Source: Echinometra lucunter
Taxonomy: Eukaryota; Echinodermata; Echinoidea; Camarodonta; Echinometridae
Reading direction: 5' to 3'
Assembly: GCA_029962745.1 (NCBI GenBank)
Contig: CM057171.1
Coordinates: forward strand, 18,236,171 to 18,300,170
DNA: 64,000 nucleotides
The notes below the pieces were generated by a model. That model ran no database searches and was not told the DNA's origin. It worked only from the letters and a program-made list of their open reading frames with translations. This document shows positions 11,745-23,162 of the stretch, in pieces; the first letter of the stretch is position 1, and each line of letters starts with the position of its first letter. The position numbers and the translations under genes are program-made.

Positions 11745-14275
11745 ACCAAAAATATTCCTTCCCAGTTCAAATCTTTTAGAATGGGCAAGTTAAGTGTATC
11801 GCCGACTATCTTCCATAGCGACCGAATGTGTTCACAATCATGAAATACATGCCGATAAGTTTCTACTTCCTTTTTGCAAAAGGAGCACAAATTACTAAGA
11901 GCCAGGCCAAACCGATATAGATCCTGATTTGTATGAATAATCCCATGTAACATTTTGAATTGGAATTCCCTTAATTTACTATTCAAAGTACATTTCCTAG
12001 GTCTGAGAAAAATATTTTCAGTGTCTCTAATAGACAAACCAAATAATTCTTTTAGCCGGTTGACTACAGGGGGGACTTCTAGATTGCTGTTGAGAATAGT
12101 TTTATATAATCTTTTGGAAACGATTTCACTTACAGGGACAGTTTTATCCGAAATAATGAATAGAATCTCTTCCATATCTAATTCATTTTTCTTTTCTTCT
12201 GTTAAGTGCATTTGCCTTTTCCAACTAGACGGAATTTTCTCAAAAATATATCTTATCTGCAATATATTCCATGAACTAAGACCTTTACTTGTGAAATATG
12301 CGTCCGTTTTCAAAATACCATTGTTATCTACAATATGTTTCAACCTGAATATACCCTTTGATATTAGATCTGCATGATAGAATGGAAAGCCTCGAAAACA
12401 TATATGTTTGTTATTAAAAATTACTTCATTACCTTTGTAACTGCCACAAATTTGTCTTAAATCTTCCAATTCTAACCATGTCTCTAATAGTTCCAAATAA
12501 AATGGCGATAAAGATAGTTTTAGCTGTCTAATTTCATACTTACAAAAGAAGATAAATTTCCCTCCTATATGTTGAGTACAATAATCAAAATACAGTTTCC
12601 ATTTCATTTGCTGATTTCCTCCTAAGAGTCTCTTTACCCACATAATTCTCTGAACTTTGATAAACAATTCAAAATTCATCATTTTAAGTCCCCCATTCTT
12701 GTAATCAAGAAACATCGTAGTCCTCTTGACTTTGTCTTTTCCTCTCCATAAAAAGTCGAAAGTCATTTTATCAAGTTCATGAAAAATCGAATGAGGAATT
12801 GGAGTAAGTGACGCAATGAACATTAACTTAGAATATATAAAAATCTTTAACAACTGAATTTTACCCATTAATGTTAAGTCTCTCTGTTTCCACCATGCTA
12901 GAGATTTTTTGATTTTGCTCAAAATTTCCTTGTAGTTCATACTTTCTTTTACATGAATGTCCAAGCTGAAAAATACTCCTAATATTTTTACGAATGGTAC
13001 TACTTTTCCAAACGGGGGTGCTCCTGGGCTTTCTTGATTAGAATTACCTAGTAACATTACATATGTCTTTTCTTTATTCATTTTCAATCCAGATATACTT
13101 GCAAAACTTTCAAATATTATTTCTAAACGCTTCATCGACCCGAGATCTTTAACAAATAGAGTAATATCATCCGCATAAAGTACCTGTTTCACTTCTGTGC
13201 CTCCAAATTGCAAACCTAAAACCAAAGCATCATTTCGAATCACGTGAGCCAGGGTTTCGATACAAAGAATAAACAAGTAGGGAGATAATGGATCTCCTTG
13301 TCTTACTCCCCTATCGACCTTGAAATACCCGGTTGAATATCCTCCATTTAAAACACAACTAAGAGTATTAGTATACATGATATCAATCCATTTACGAAAG
13401 GATGGGCCAAAACCGAAAAAATATAAAACATTTTGTAAAAATACATGTGAGACCGAATCAAATGCTTTTTCAAAATCAACGGCAACTAAAAAACCAGGTA
13501 AATTGTTATTCGAAGTATGAAAGATCATGTCATCTATTAACCTTATGGCTTCACCTATATTTCTGTTTTCCATATAACCTACTTGGTCTGGTGAAATTAT
13601 TTCAACTAAAACTTCCTTCACTCGTGTTGAAAGGACTTTAGCAAGAATTTTATAGTCGACATTCAAGAGGGATATTGGCCTATAATTCTTAATCATCAAT
13701 GGATCCTTACCCTCCTTTTTAATTAAAGTAATTACAGCTTGCTTTTGGGAAGCCGCTAGTTCGCCAACTTGAAACGCTTCATTTAAAGCTGCAACTACCA
13801 GATCTCCAATAACCGGCCAGAAAATATTGTAAAATTCGACAGTTAGCCCATCGTTTCCCGGTGACCTGTTTAATTTCATTTGATTCAAAACAGCTAAACA
13901 TTCCCTTTCCAAAATGATTCCTTCACATATTTTCTTAGAGTCAGCACTTAATTTCGGCAGGGTGTGGGGAAAAAACTCTACACTACTAACCGTATTCGCC
14001 CGTACACTTCCATAAAGTTTACTATAAAAGAGTTTAATTTCTTTAATAATTTCATTTTCATTACAACTTATCTCGCCACCCGTTACCTGTAACTTCCGAA
14101 TTACACTTTTGTTTTTATTTGATTTTAATAACTGACTAAAAAAGTGAGGGTTTCGCTCTCCATTTTCATACCAAGAAGCTCTAGACCTAACTTTAAGCCC
14201 ATCATTAATATAGTCATAACAACTTTGGAGTTCTTTACGTTTAGACTCTAATCTTTTGACTAAATCATCACTCAC
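11726..14275 (-). pseudogene. LINE ORF2 reverse transcriptase region
   Basis: An 849-codon open frame (first codon GTG, not a genuine start). Reverse transcriptase blocks appear in order: NRSPGNDGLTVEFY, YRPISLLNVDYKILAKVL, FLVAVDFEKAFDSVSH, DRGVRQGDPLSPYLF and the catalytic YADDITLFV. The C-terminal part has the FKMLHGIIHTN block and a zinc-binding CSFCKK...H...C motif. These are features of L1/Tx1-clade ORF2 proteins, which copy the element's RNA at a nicked target. The frame before it is offset by one base (the GTGA overlap at 14272-14275), so this is an internal piece of a broken ORF2, not a complete gene. Confidence 0.88.
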
Positions 14276-14532
14276 ACTTTTGTTTCTAATTCTTGGACCT
14301 CTTTTTCCAGGCTTTTTATTTTTTCCCTTCTTTCCTTTGCGATCTGCTTAGAATATCTTTGAGTAAAACTGCGTATCTTCATTTTCAAAAAGTCCCAAAG
14401 TAACCGCTTATCTTTAATTTCTGACTGTAACTCGTGTTTTAATTTCATTATGTTTTCTTTCATTTGACTAATATACAAACTATCGTTACAAAGGCTGTTA
14501 TTAAATTTCCAATAGGAAGCTTTTTTCTTCAT
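14272..14532 (-). pseudogene. LINE ORF2 linker between endonuclease and RT
   Basis: 86 codons, rich in Lys and Glu (KKASYWKFNNSLCNDSLYIS, then a coiled-coil-like stretch ending in LEKEVQELETKV). The phrase 'WKFNNSL' is typical of the ORF2 segment just after the endonuclease. Upstream of its ATG the same frame continues through NKKSV to a TAG, so the ATG is not the natural start. Confidence 0.75.
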
Positions 14533-14599
14533 AACACTCTTTTTGTTAAGAAGAAACTAATTAATAGCCGAGTGATCGGGCGCAACTGATGGAATGATT

Positions 14600-15388
14600 T
14601 CACATTTTGAAGTGAATTGTACTAGACGATATTATCCAGTAATCTAATCGGCTTTGCATAAATGGCTTATTTTGTCTATATGAAAATTGACGCCGAAATG
14701 GATTTCTTTGTCTCCAAATATCAATCAAGTTTAGTCGATCCATAAATTCTTCCATTTGCAAGTTAAACCTATTATGTCTTTCGTGATGAGCATTCCCCAG
14801 ATAATCTAAATCAAAGTTTCTGATCATATTGAAATCTCCCCCCATTATTATCAAACTGTCTTCTGTGGTTATCTTATTTATTTCCCGAGACAACTCTTTC
14901 AAAAAATTGATTTGTTCCAATTCTTTATTTCTAGTTGGGAAATACACATTACACAAAACCACCTTTAATCCATGAACAGAACATTGCATTAATATATATC
15001 GCCCATCTGTATCTTTTACTACCTCCTGCAACTGGAAATCCAAATAGGAATTAATTAAAACCAGAACACCTTTAGCATGATTTGAACCGTGACTAAAATA
15101 ACATGGCCCCTCCCACATAGAACTCCATCTATCTTCTATATCTGCTGTACTAAATGTTTCCTGCAAAAAGACAATATCAGCTTTCTTATCCTTGCACCAT
15201 GTAAACACCCTTTCCCTTTTAGATGTGTCCCTGATTCCTTTAACATTTAATGAAAAAAAATTACTAGAGAAAAAATTGTCTTCAAGTTCTTCCTGCATAA
15301 TGGAAATGAGAGGCTTTGGATTCCCAAATGAAAGGCAAGAGTATATTAAAAAAAAAAAGAAGAACGAGAAAAGAAAAAAAAGAATCAC
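14600..15388 (-). pseudogene. LINE ORF2 apurinic-type endonuclease domain
   Basis: Encodes an exonuclease-endonuclease-phosphatase fold: FFSLNVKGIRDTSKRERVF (N-terminal Asn), ADIVFLQETFS (catalytic Glu), GGDFNMI (Asp and Asn pair) and SRLDYWIISSS near the end. The final SDH block is out of frame: after a frameshift near 14605 the sequence continues as CEIIPSVAPDHSAIN, which restores the Asp-His pair. The hydrophobic start (MILFFLFSFFFFFL) comes from an A-rich run and is probably not real coding sequence. Confidence 0.85.
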
Positions 15389-16370
15389 TCAGCTGATCAA
15401 CATAAGTCCTTGACCGTCTGCAGATTCAAATATGCACAGTAAGTGTAAAGCCCTCCCCCCCCCCCCCGCCTACTCAAAATTTACCATAAGACACCTCCAT
15501 TATTATCGTGTTATTCTGTTATACGAGGTACCCGCTTAGAAAGAAGAATAAACAATAGATAAATAGATATACTAAGTTATACAACAATGATATCGATAAC
15601 AATCAAAATTCGTCATTTACTCTTCCTCAAGATTAAATCAAAGAATGAAAACAGCTGCTTGCTTTTTTTTCTCTCTTTTGTGCTTAAAGTACCTCAACCA
15701 TTTTGACTTAAAATAATTGACAGTATTATTTTGTATTATACAATACAAAATGAATAAAACGGGTTTATCAACCTTGAACGTTTAAAGTGTGTGACTTGTA
15801 TTAAGTCACCTCAACCTCATTATGAATGCATTTTTTAAGATGAAAAGGCTACAATAAATGAATATATACATGGAACAAGTCTAACATCGTCCTCAGAAGT
15901 TAAAGTATTAGGCTGGCCTGTCACACCCACTAAATTTGCATACTTTTCAATTCCGTTCATTGATATGCAAATATCTTCATATCCTTCTTACAAAATAATG
16001 CAAATGAGAGGTAGGCCTATTGCCTTATTGTTTCCGCCCCCCCCCCCAAAAAAAAAAAACGAAATAAGATTATGATTTCATATTCATTTATTTAAAGAAT
16101 TCAATTTTAAAATCATATCTTTACAATCAAAACGCATAAAAATAGGAAATTTACACAGTTTGAGTAAAAGGAATCCTATATTAAGATCGTGTTTTCTGAT
16201 ATCAAGTCAATAGGTAATACATGAATTAAATGAGTGATTATATGAAACTGAAATAGACAAGCTGCAAGAATGCAAAGATTGTGGGCATGTTGAAAAGTTG
16301 TGAGATTTCTCGCTAAAACATAAATTTTGAAAAAAGGATTTCTTCTTTATGCTATGGTAAGTGACAAGAG

Positions 16371-16403
<33 letters not shown>

Positions 16404-16482
16404 GATTACAATGGGATAGGGCAAGAATTATATTTAACAGTGTTTCTTTATTACTTATGTCACACACTATACAAGAAAACTG
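15389..16482. other. AT-rich non-coding stretch
   Basis: No gene seen. Holds C-runs near 15456-15467, a C-run joined to an A-run at about 16039-16060, and an A26 run near 16378-16403. Confidence 0.55.
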
Positions 16483-16700
16483 GTGGTGGTGGTGGTGGTG
16501 GTGATAATTGGGTTTTTACAGACGTGTATCAATCAAATATGATTTTTTACGTCTGGGACCGACCTTTAACGTCACCATCCGAAAGACGTGGCAAATGTAG
16601 ATTCATGTCTTGCCAAAGGACATTAGTGCCGCGGCAGGGATTCGAACCACGGACCTTCCGGTTCAAAGTCCGGAGACTTATCCACTGAGAAAACAGTTAT
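16483..16700 (-). mobile_element. tRNA-derived SINE, copy 1
   Basis: On the minus strand the head (about 16695 to 16625) is tRNA-like, with a degraded A box (TCTCAGTGGATAAG) and a good B box (GGTTCGAATCC). The anticodon loop CTTTGAA suggests tRNA-Gln(UUG) ancestry. The body contains GGTGACGTTAAAGGTCGGTC and the copy ends with a (CACCAC)n tail at 16483-16502. A near-match agaaaactg/agaaaacag lies on either side and may be the target duplication. Same family as 46335-46562. Confidence 0.75.
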
Positions 16701-17213
16701 GATACTAATAATTTTTACGCTAGATTTCACATTTTTTATCTCTTGGCCATGCTAAGCTACGTGAAAGCTTTCATCAAGTCCATGGAAGAAATTCAGATAC
16801 ACATTCAGTCTAAAATCAATATAAAATATAACGGAAATAATCTCTTTCCTCATTCGTGTCACGGCTTTCCCCTATATGCAATGACTTTGAAAGTCTGACG
16901 AGGGATAATATAATTCTTTCATTTTAAAAGAAAAAAGTTACCTAATTGGCAGGATTTTGAATTAAATTCTTTGCAACATACATTTTCTGGATGTTGGCAA
17001 TGCCGAAAATGACTTCGAATATCTCCAGGTTCCGATGATTTACAAACTCTAATAATTCATGCATACTTAAATCTAAACGTTTTTTATTTTCATTCAAATT
17101 AAGAATATTCAGTTCATTATTAAGCATTTCAGGGATCATTTCAAGTTAATAATGGAAATGTAAGGTAAGAATTAATGTTAATTAAACAGTTAATTGAACC
17201 TAAAATAGATGAA
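16701..17213. other. Non-coding stretch
   Basis: AT-rich; no supported gene. The 65-codon minus frame at 16942-17139 is Leu/Asn/Glu rich with no recognisable motif. Confidence 0.45.
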
Positions 17214-17354
17214 CTGGGGAGCGTTTCATGAAGAGATTTGTCAGTGAAAATCACCGACAAATGGTATAAGCTACTGAAAATCCTTGCATCTGATTGGCTG
17301 AAAGCAAATTAGTAGGTGAAAATCACCGACAAAACTCTTCATGAAACGCTCCCC
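17214..17354. mobile_element. Palindromic foldback repeat
   Basis: Begins ggggagcgtttcatgaagag and ends with its inverse complement. The centre carries 'ataagctactgaaaatcctt' and 'gattggctgaaagcaaat', shared with the copies at 45011, 56868 and 60690, although the arms differ. Confidence 0.7.
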
Positions 17355-17359
17355 AGACT

Positions 17360-17365
17360 TTTATT
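17360..17365 (-). promoter_or_regulatory. Candidate polyadenylation signal for the PhnX gene
   Basis: AATAAA on the minus strand, about 170 bases past the stop codon at 17537. It lies next to the foldback repeat 17214-17354. Position fits; no transcript evidence. Confidence 0.35.
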
Positions 17366-17536
17366 ATAATTATACACGCTATAATATCGGGCCTGACATC
17401 TGGAATGGCAACCGCCACCCCCCCCCCCCCCCAAAAAAAAAATGGTATGATCAAACTTCTGAAAAACGAGTGCCCTCCGATTCCAGTCAATAATGCACAA
17501 TGAAATCATTCACTGAGCTTTTTGATATTTTTGCCA

Positions 17537-17725
17537 TCATGGTTTCTCGCCGAGAGCCAAACGCCGGTTGATGTCATTGATGACCGGCACGATGTCGTTG
17601 ACAGAATCGATGACATAATGAGCACCGCTGTCGATGAGGACTTTGTAAGCTTTCTTCAGGCGGTCATCGTGGGTTCCTTTCTCCATGTTGGACAATTCCT
17701 CTTCAGTTGCACTCATGTAGTTACC
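17537..17725 (-). CDS. phnX: PhnX exon 6 (C-terminus)
   Basis: Encodes GNYMSATEEELSNMEK, the KKAYKVLIDSGAHYVIDSVN block ('G.HY.ID....L') and ends LALGEKP then TGA. Acceptor atcttgcag. Confidence 0.9.
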   Translation of the reverse strand, partial: GNYMSATEEELSNMEKGTHDDRLKKAYKVLIDSGAHYVIDSVNDIVPVINDINRRLALGEKP

Positions 17726-18495
17726 CTGCAAGATACAGCATTAGCCTGGGATAGGTCACTTTGTGATAATCAGGGGCGGCGCTACAGGGCGGGGTGGGGC
17801 GGGGGGGGACCGCCCCAATGATATTTCAAGTGATGAATAAATAAGAAAAAAAAGAGAAAAAGAAGCAAAAAGAGGAGGAAACAGACAGAAGAGTATGGGG
17901 GAAAAGGAGGGTTAGGTCATGCAACTATATGACACTTTTTTTCATTTAAAACATAAATAAACTCACGTATGGTTCATCTCGCCCCCCTCCTCCTCATTAT
18001 ATTGATTTGATTTTAATATGATGCGTCAAGACTAACGAATGAAACATGAAAAGGAGATTGAAAGCAACGCTATAATACTGCAATAATGATGCTGCATTCA
18101 AAAACAAAAACAAAAAAAAAATCACACTTTTCATGAAACACACACACACAAAAAAAATCGCGCTGAGTTTGACATGAAAACAGACTCTCAACATGTTCGA
18201 TATGATTCAAAGATTTCAAGAAACGTTTTCTTTTTGGCATTTGGAGGTGAGTGGGGGTAATGAATAAAAATAAAAAAGTGTATTATAATACATACCGTCC
18301 TGGCTACCCCAATTGTCCAACAACCAGCGGCAAGCCCGGCTGTGATTCCAGTGATTGTATCGTCAACCTGTCACGGCGAATATTTTAACAAAGCAAATTA
18401 TTTTTGCGTTTTAATAGCATAAATATTATCCATTATCATTTATTATCTTCATTTTTGTTATCATCATAGTATTATCATCATTATTGATATCATTA

Positions 18496-18532
<37 letters not shown>

Positions 18533-19865
18533 ATTTAATACTAATTTTGAATTTAATCTAAATCAAATGTGGAATTGATTGTAAAATGCAGATCCCCCCA
18601 TTATAATTTCAATTAATTTGATCGTGTATAAGCTTTTACGCGGAATGTTTTCCTTCTTAATTGATAATAATTAGTGAATTCAATCTGATAAGAGTGAGAC
18701 AGAGATGGAGCAAAATTTCACGAAACTGTGTCGTTTCAAGGAGAGAGTTTGGAGAGACCCTTTGGGAGGGATATTTCGGCTGGAGGAGCAAGTTGAAATT
18801 TGAAACTGAAATTGAAATTGAAAAGGTTTTATTTGTATTGCACTTCGCAGCCCAAAGGCTGATTATGTACACTTTATCAGGGTATACAAGTCATGTAAGA
18901 AATATATTCATAATTATGTAGAATTAGTTTAAAAACATAAAACATTACCGCAAACCAATTAATTATTGTACTCATACATGTTATACACGAAATGTCTGCA
19001 TGAGGCATTATAATAGGCCCTATATAATAGGTGTGTGTTCTAATTCTGCTAAGAAATTTTTATGGTTAGGGTTAAGCATGCATGTGCATGCATGAGGGTA
19101 GATTTAGAGTTAGTTTAACCCTTAGATTAAGGGTTACCTGGATGCAACTAATATCTAGTCATATATCTTACTATATTCTGGTCAGAAATGACTGTGTTCT
19201 AGTCGAAATAAGACTAGAAATCGAGTCAAAAAATGACTTGAAAATAGAAAAAAAAAATGTCTCGAATAATAGTTGCACCCAGCTGACCCTTTCGTCCATA
19301 GTCATCGTCATACGTCATACTGGAGTGAATTTCCATCATGATTGCAGTTTAAACAAAAACAAACACAACACCCCCCCCCCCCCCAAAAAAAAAAAAAAAA
19401 AAAAAAAAAAAACCGAAAGAGGATGGGGTGGGGCCATAAACAAACACCTTTTTTTCCATTAAATACCTTCACGACAGCTTGGATGGGATTGACATTCAAA
19501 CTCATCATGTTGAGAAAGATCAGATTTGGGGTCGGCCTCGCTTCTTTGACCTGATCGGACGTAGCGACGAAGTCCGGTTCGAAGCCCAGCCGGGCAGCCT
19601 GCGGAACGAGGTGGTCCATGATCTCGCTCGTAAAGCCGGTCGACGTCCCGATTTGAATCCCGTACTCCTCTCGAAGTTGCTTGATGGTGTCAGTGATGCC
19701 TTTGGAATACGGAGGAAAATGGATAAGTTATAGGGATTATCAAGGGGGGGGGTTGGGGGGTAACAAAGATAGGGAAGGGCAGAGATGGAGGGGCAGCAAG
19801 AAAGGCATGGAAGAAAGGGAGAGAGGGGGGAGAGAGGAAAAGAGAGAGGAGGAAGAGGAATGGGA

Positions 19866-19898
<33 letters not shown>

Positions 19899-22800
19899 AA
19901 AGAAGATGTGGAGGAGAGAGCCTATAGAGAGGGCGGGGGTGGGGTTGACAGATGGGAGCGAGAGAGATCGGCAAATGGAGAGAGAGAAAGAAAACAGAGA
20001 GAGGGAAATTGCTTGAAGATATTTCCATGTTTTCGGGAAGGAGGTTGGTTTAACAAATATGTCCAATTATCATGAAGGATATAAGATTCGGGAAAAAGTA
20101 CAAGAAAAGAAAAGGGGGAAAAGAGAGAAAGAAGACAATGAAATTAAGAACCCCCCCTCCCTAATTTGCATATAGGGGAACATCGGGTTTTCGGGGAATA
20201 TTCTTTTTTACAGAAAATTAAATCGCTACTCTCATCATATTCTTCGCTGGTTTTTAGACAAAAACTGGTGAGCCATATTTTGTTACCTGATATTACATTG
20301 GCGTGTGTTTCTAGAGCTTTGATCTGTTCAGGCAAAAAGTTATTATACATCCTATCCACGTCATCTTCGGCGGGGGCTTTCCCGTGCTTCTCTTTCCAGG
20401 CGGCAACTATACGATCCATTTGAACCATCTGAGATATGTGAACCTGAATGACAATGGCTTAATTTACACGTTTTCACCATAACAGAATGAAACTCAATCT
20501 CGATTGGGGGGGGGGGGGGGCGGAGGAGGAGTAAGAATAACATTACACACGTTTTCCAAAACCACAGTCTTATCCACCAAATGAAAATAACACTTTTCGA
20601 GGTTTTTCGGACTCTTTTCAAAGAAAAATTACCCATAAAAGCATATGTGTACCTCTAAAAAATTATGGTTAAACTAAAAGAAATTAGAAAACAAACAAAC
20701 AAAGAAAAAACCAAAAAAGAAAAAACCAAAAAAACAAAACTGCAACTCCCAACCTTTTCACTTATTTCTGGCCTTTTGGGCCTATTTTACATCCTAAATG
20801 CGCGTCGCGTACGTTTATGATAACCCTCCTAAACTATTCCCTATGCACTCGTTTTTGTTGTTGTTGTTGTTTTTTTTTTTGGGGGGGGGGGGCGTGTACA
20901 GCACCGTTATTTGACCCCCCACCCCTCTCCAGTCTTTGTCTCAACNNNNNNNNNNNNNNNNNNNNNNNNNNNNNNNNNNNNNNNNNNNNNNNNNNNNNNN
21001 NNNNNNNNNNNNNNNNNNNNNNNNNNNNNNNNNNNNNNNNNNNNNNNNNNNNNNNNNNNNNNNNNNNNNNNNNNNNNNNNNNNNNNNNNNNNNNNNNNNN
21101 NNNNNNNNNNNNNNNNNNNNNNNNNNNNNNNNNNNNNNNNNNNNNNNNNNNNNNNNNNNNNNNNNNNNNNNNNNNNNNNNNNNNNNNNNNNNNNNNNNNN
21201 NNNNNNNNNNNNNNNNNNNNNNNNNNNNNNNNNNNNNNNNNNNNNNNNNNNNNNNNNNNNNNNNNNNNNNNNNNNNNNNNNNNNNNNNNNNNNNNNNNNN
21301 NNNNNNNNNNNNNNNNNNNNNNNNNNNNNNNNNNNNNNNNNNNNNNNNNNNNNNNNNNNNNNNNNNNNNNNNNNNNNNNNNNNNNNNNNNNNNNNNNNNN
21401 NNNNNNNNNNNNNNNNNNNNNNNNNNNNNNNNNNNNNNNNNNNNNGGGGGGGGGGGGGGGAGTACAGCACCGTTATTTGACCCCTCCCTCTCCAGGCTCT
21501 GTCTCAACCAAACAGTCAAGAAAGGAAATTTGATTTATTCACAAAATGTTTCCTGTTGAAATTAATTCAAAGTTAAAATCATTGGAGCTTGTACTAGTAT
21601 ACTTTTATGATTTTGCTTTATGAATAATGAATGGAGATTAAAAAGTATCTTCCCCCTTATATTTTAAGGGGCGCCACTATTTCCTCATCGTTCATATTTA
21701 CTCCGAGTTTCACTGAGCAACAGGGGCGGCGCCAGGGTATTTTGAATGGGGAGGGGGGGGGGGAGGCAAGACAGTAACGAGGGTACGATCATATACAGTG
21801 CCGGATCTATATTATGTTTAAAGAAAGGGGCGGATTAGAATTCAGAAACATTTTCTTTCAAGCAAAAAGAAAAAGAAAGAAAGAAAAAAAAACACACACA
21901 AACAAAAAACAAAAACAAATCAAAACAAAACAAAACAAAACAAACCAAACGTGGACCGAGAAAATCACAGAAACGAAAAAGAACAATATCTGACATTGAA
22001 TTCCAGGCGCTTCTGGCTCGAAAACTGAAAGGACGAGGCCAAATTTCCTTTATACATTATAGACAACGTCATTTTGAGCACAAGCCCGCTGTGCCTCTAT
22101 TTTAAGAACTGATAAAAATGGGGAGGTTATGTGTGTGCCCCCCCCCCCCCCCCCGGGTTGTGTGACCAGCCCTGGAGCATAGTCATGCGTTACTCAAGTG
22201 ATCAGTTAGATTCAAAAGGTGATCGTATTTTTACCCAAGTTGAGCATATAAGTGTCCCCTAACAATTGGTCGGACATAGTATGCCCGGTCAGGTTGGTCA
22301 CCCCCAACACATTAATTTTGACAAGTTCAAGGAGTGTAGCGTATAGGCCTTTGAAGTTCTCAATGAATATAGGTAACGGTTGTTCTCTCACCCTTTTGTG
22401 AGCCCCCATGGGCGCCCTGACTTCGTCCACGAGCACCTCGATGCCTTCCCGGGCGAACACGTTGGTGAAGGCCTGGACGGGAGCGAAGACACCGCAATCA
22501 ACAACCGTGCCGGCCCAATCGAAGATAACCAGTTTGACCTGCCCTCGATACTGGTGCATCATGCGGTATGGCATCATCGGGTTCGACCAAACTGTATGAA
22601 TGTGATTTTAAGGGCACGTCAGACCGCATCAAGATAACAACCAGACTTATTAAAACTTATAATAGAACACGACCTACAGCTACCGTATATATCCAGGGGC
22701 GGCGCTACAGGGGGGGGGGGGGGGCCGGGGGCGACCTCCCCAATGATTTTTCAATGTCCCCCTCCCCCCCCCCCCCCAAAAAAAAAAAAGAGGAGAAAAA

Positions 22801-23090
22801 GAAGAATAAAATAGGAGGAAGAAGAAAGAAGAGTGTAGGGAAAGAGAGGGCTACTACATAATTACCCTATTTTGTTCATTTAAAACGTATATAAACTCAT
22901 TAAGGCTATGGGTCATCTTGCCCCCCCCCCCTCCCATCAGAATACCCTGGCGCCTCCAAAGCACAATCAAACTTATACATGTACTTAATACTTTTAAGTA
23001 TAATTTTAATTATTTAATATCTATTTTTAGTAGGGTGAACATTTTATTCGAAGATTTCGTTATTGTTGTATTAAGGTCTAATTGGTTGAT

Positions 23091-23162
<72 letters not shown>

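Larger units (their letters stand above)
11013..15388 (-). mobile_element. L1/Tx1-like LINE, decayed copy
   Basis: The minus strand carries, in order, an endonuclease (15388-14600), a linker (14532-14272), reverse transcriptase plus C-terminal zinc motif (14275-11726) and a tail segment (11744-11526). About 500 bases of 3' untranslated sequence follow, with an AATAAA signal (complement of 11038-11043) and a short A-rich tail at about 11013-11030. No ORF1 is seen upstream of 15388, so the copy is probably 5'-truncated. At least four lesions break the ORF2 protein: frameshifts near 14605, 14273 and 11750 and an in-frame TAG near 14555. Not mobile by itself. Confidence 0.88.

Noticed and set aside
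16625..16695. Possible tRNA-Gln gene
   Set aside because: It has an internal promoter but a damaged A box and no paired acceptor stem, and it continues into a SINE body found again at 46335-46562.
19690..20075. Arg/Glu-rich and Ser/Leu-rich frames
   Set aside because: Translations of a GA-rich tract inside PhnX intron 3.
20817..21559. Long open frames across the N block
   Set aside because: They exist only because N codons are not stops; the flanks are G-runs and repeats.
22212..22391. C-terminal extension of PhnX exon 2 (LPIFIENFKGLYATLLEL)
   Set aside because: The family sequence switches to exon 3 exactly at the GTGAGA donor; the extension is intron read-through.
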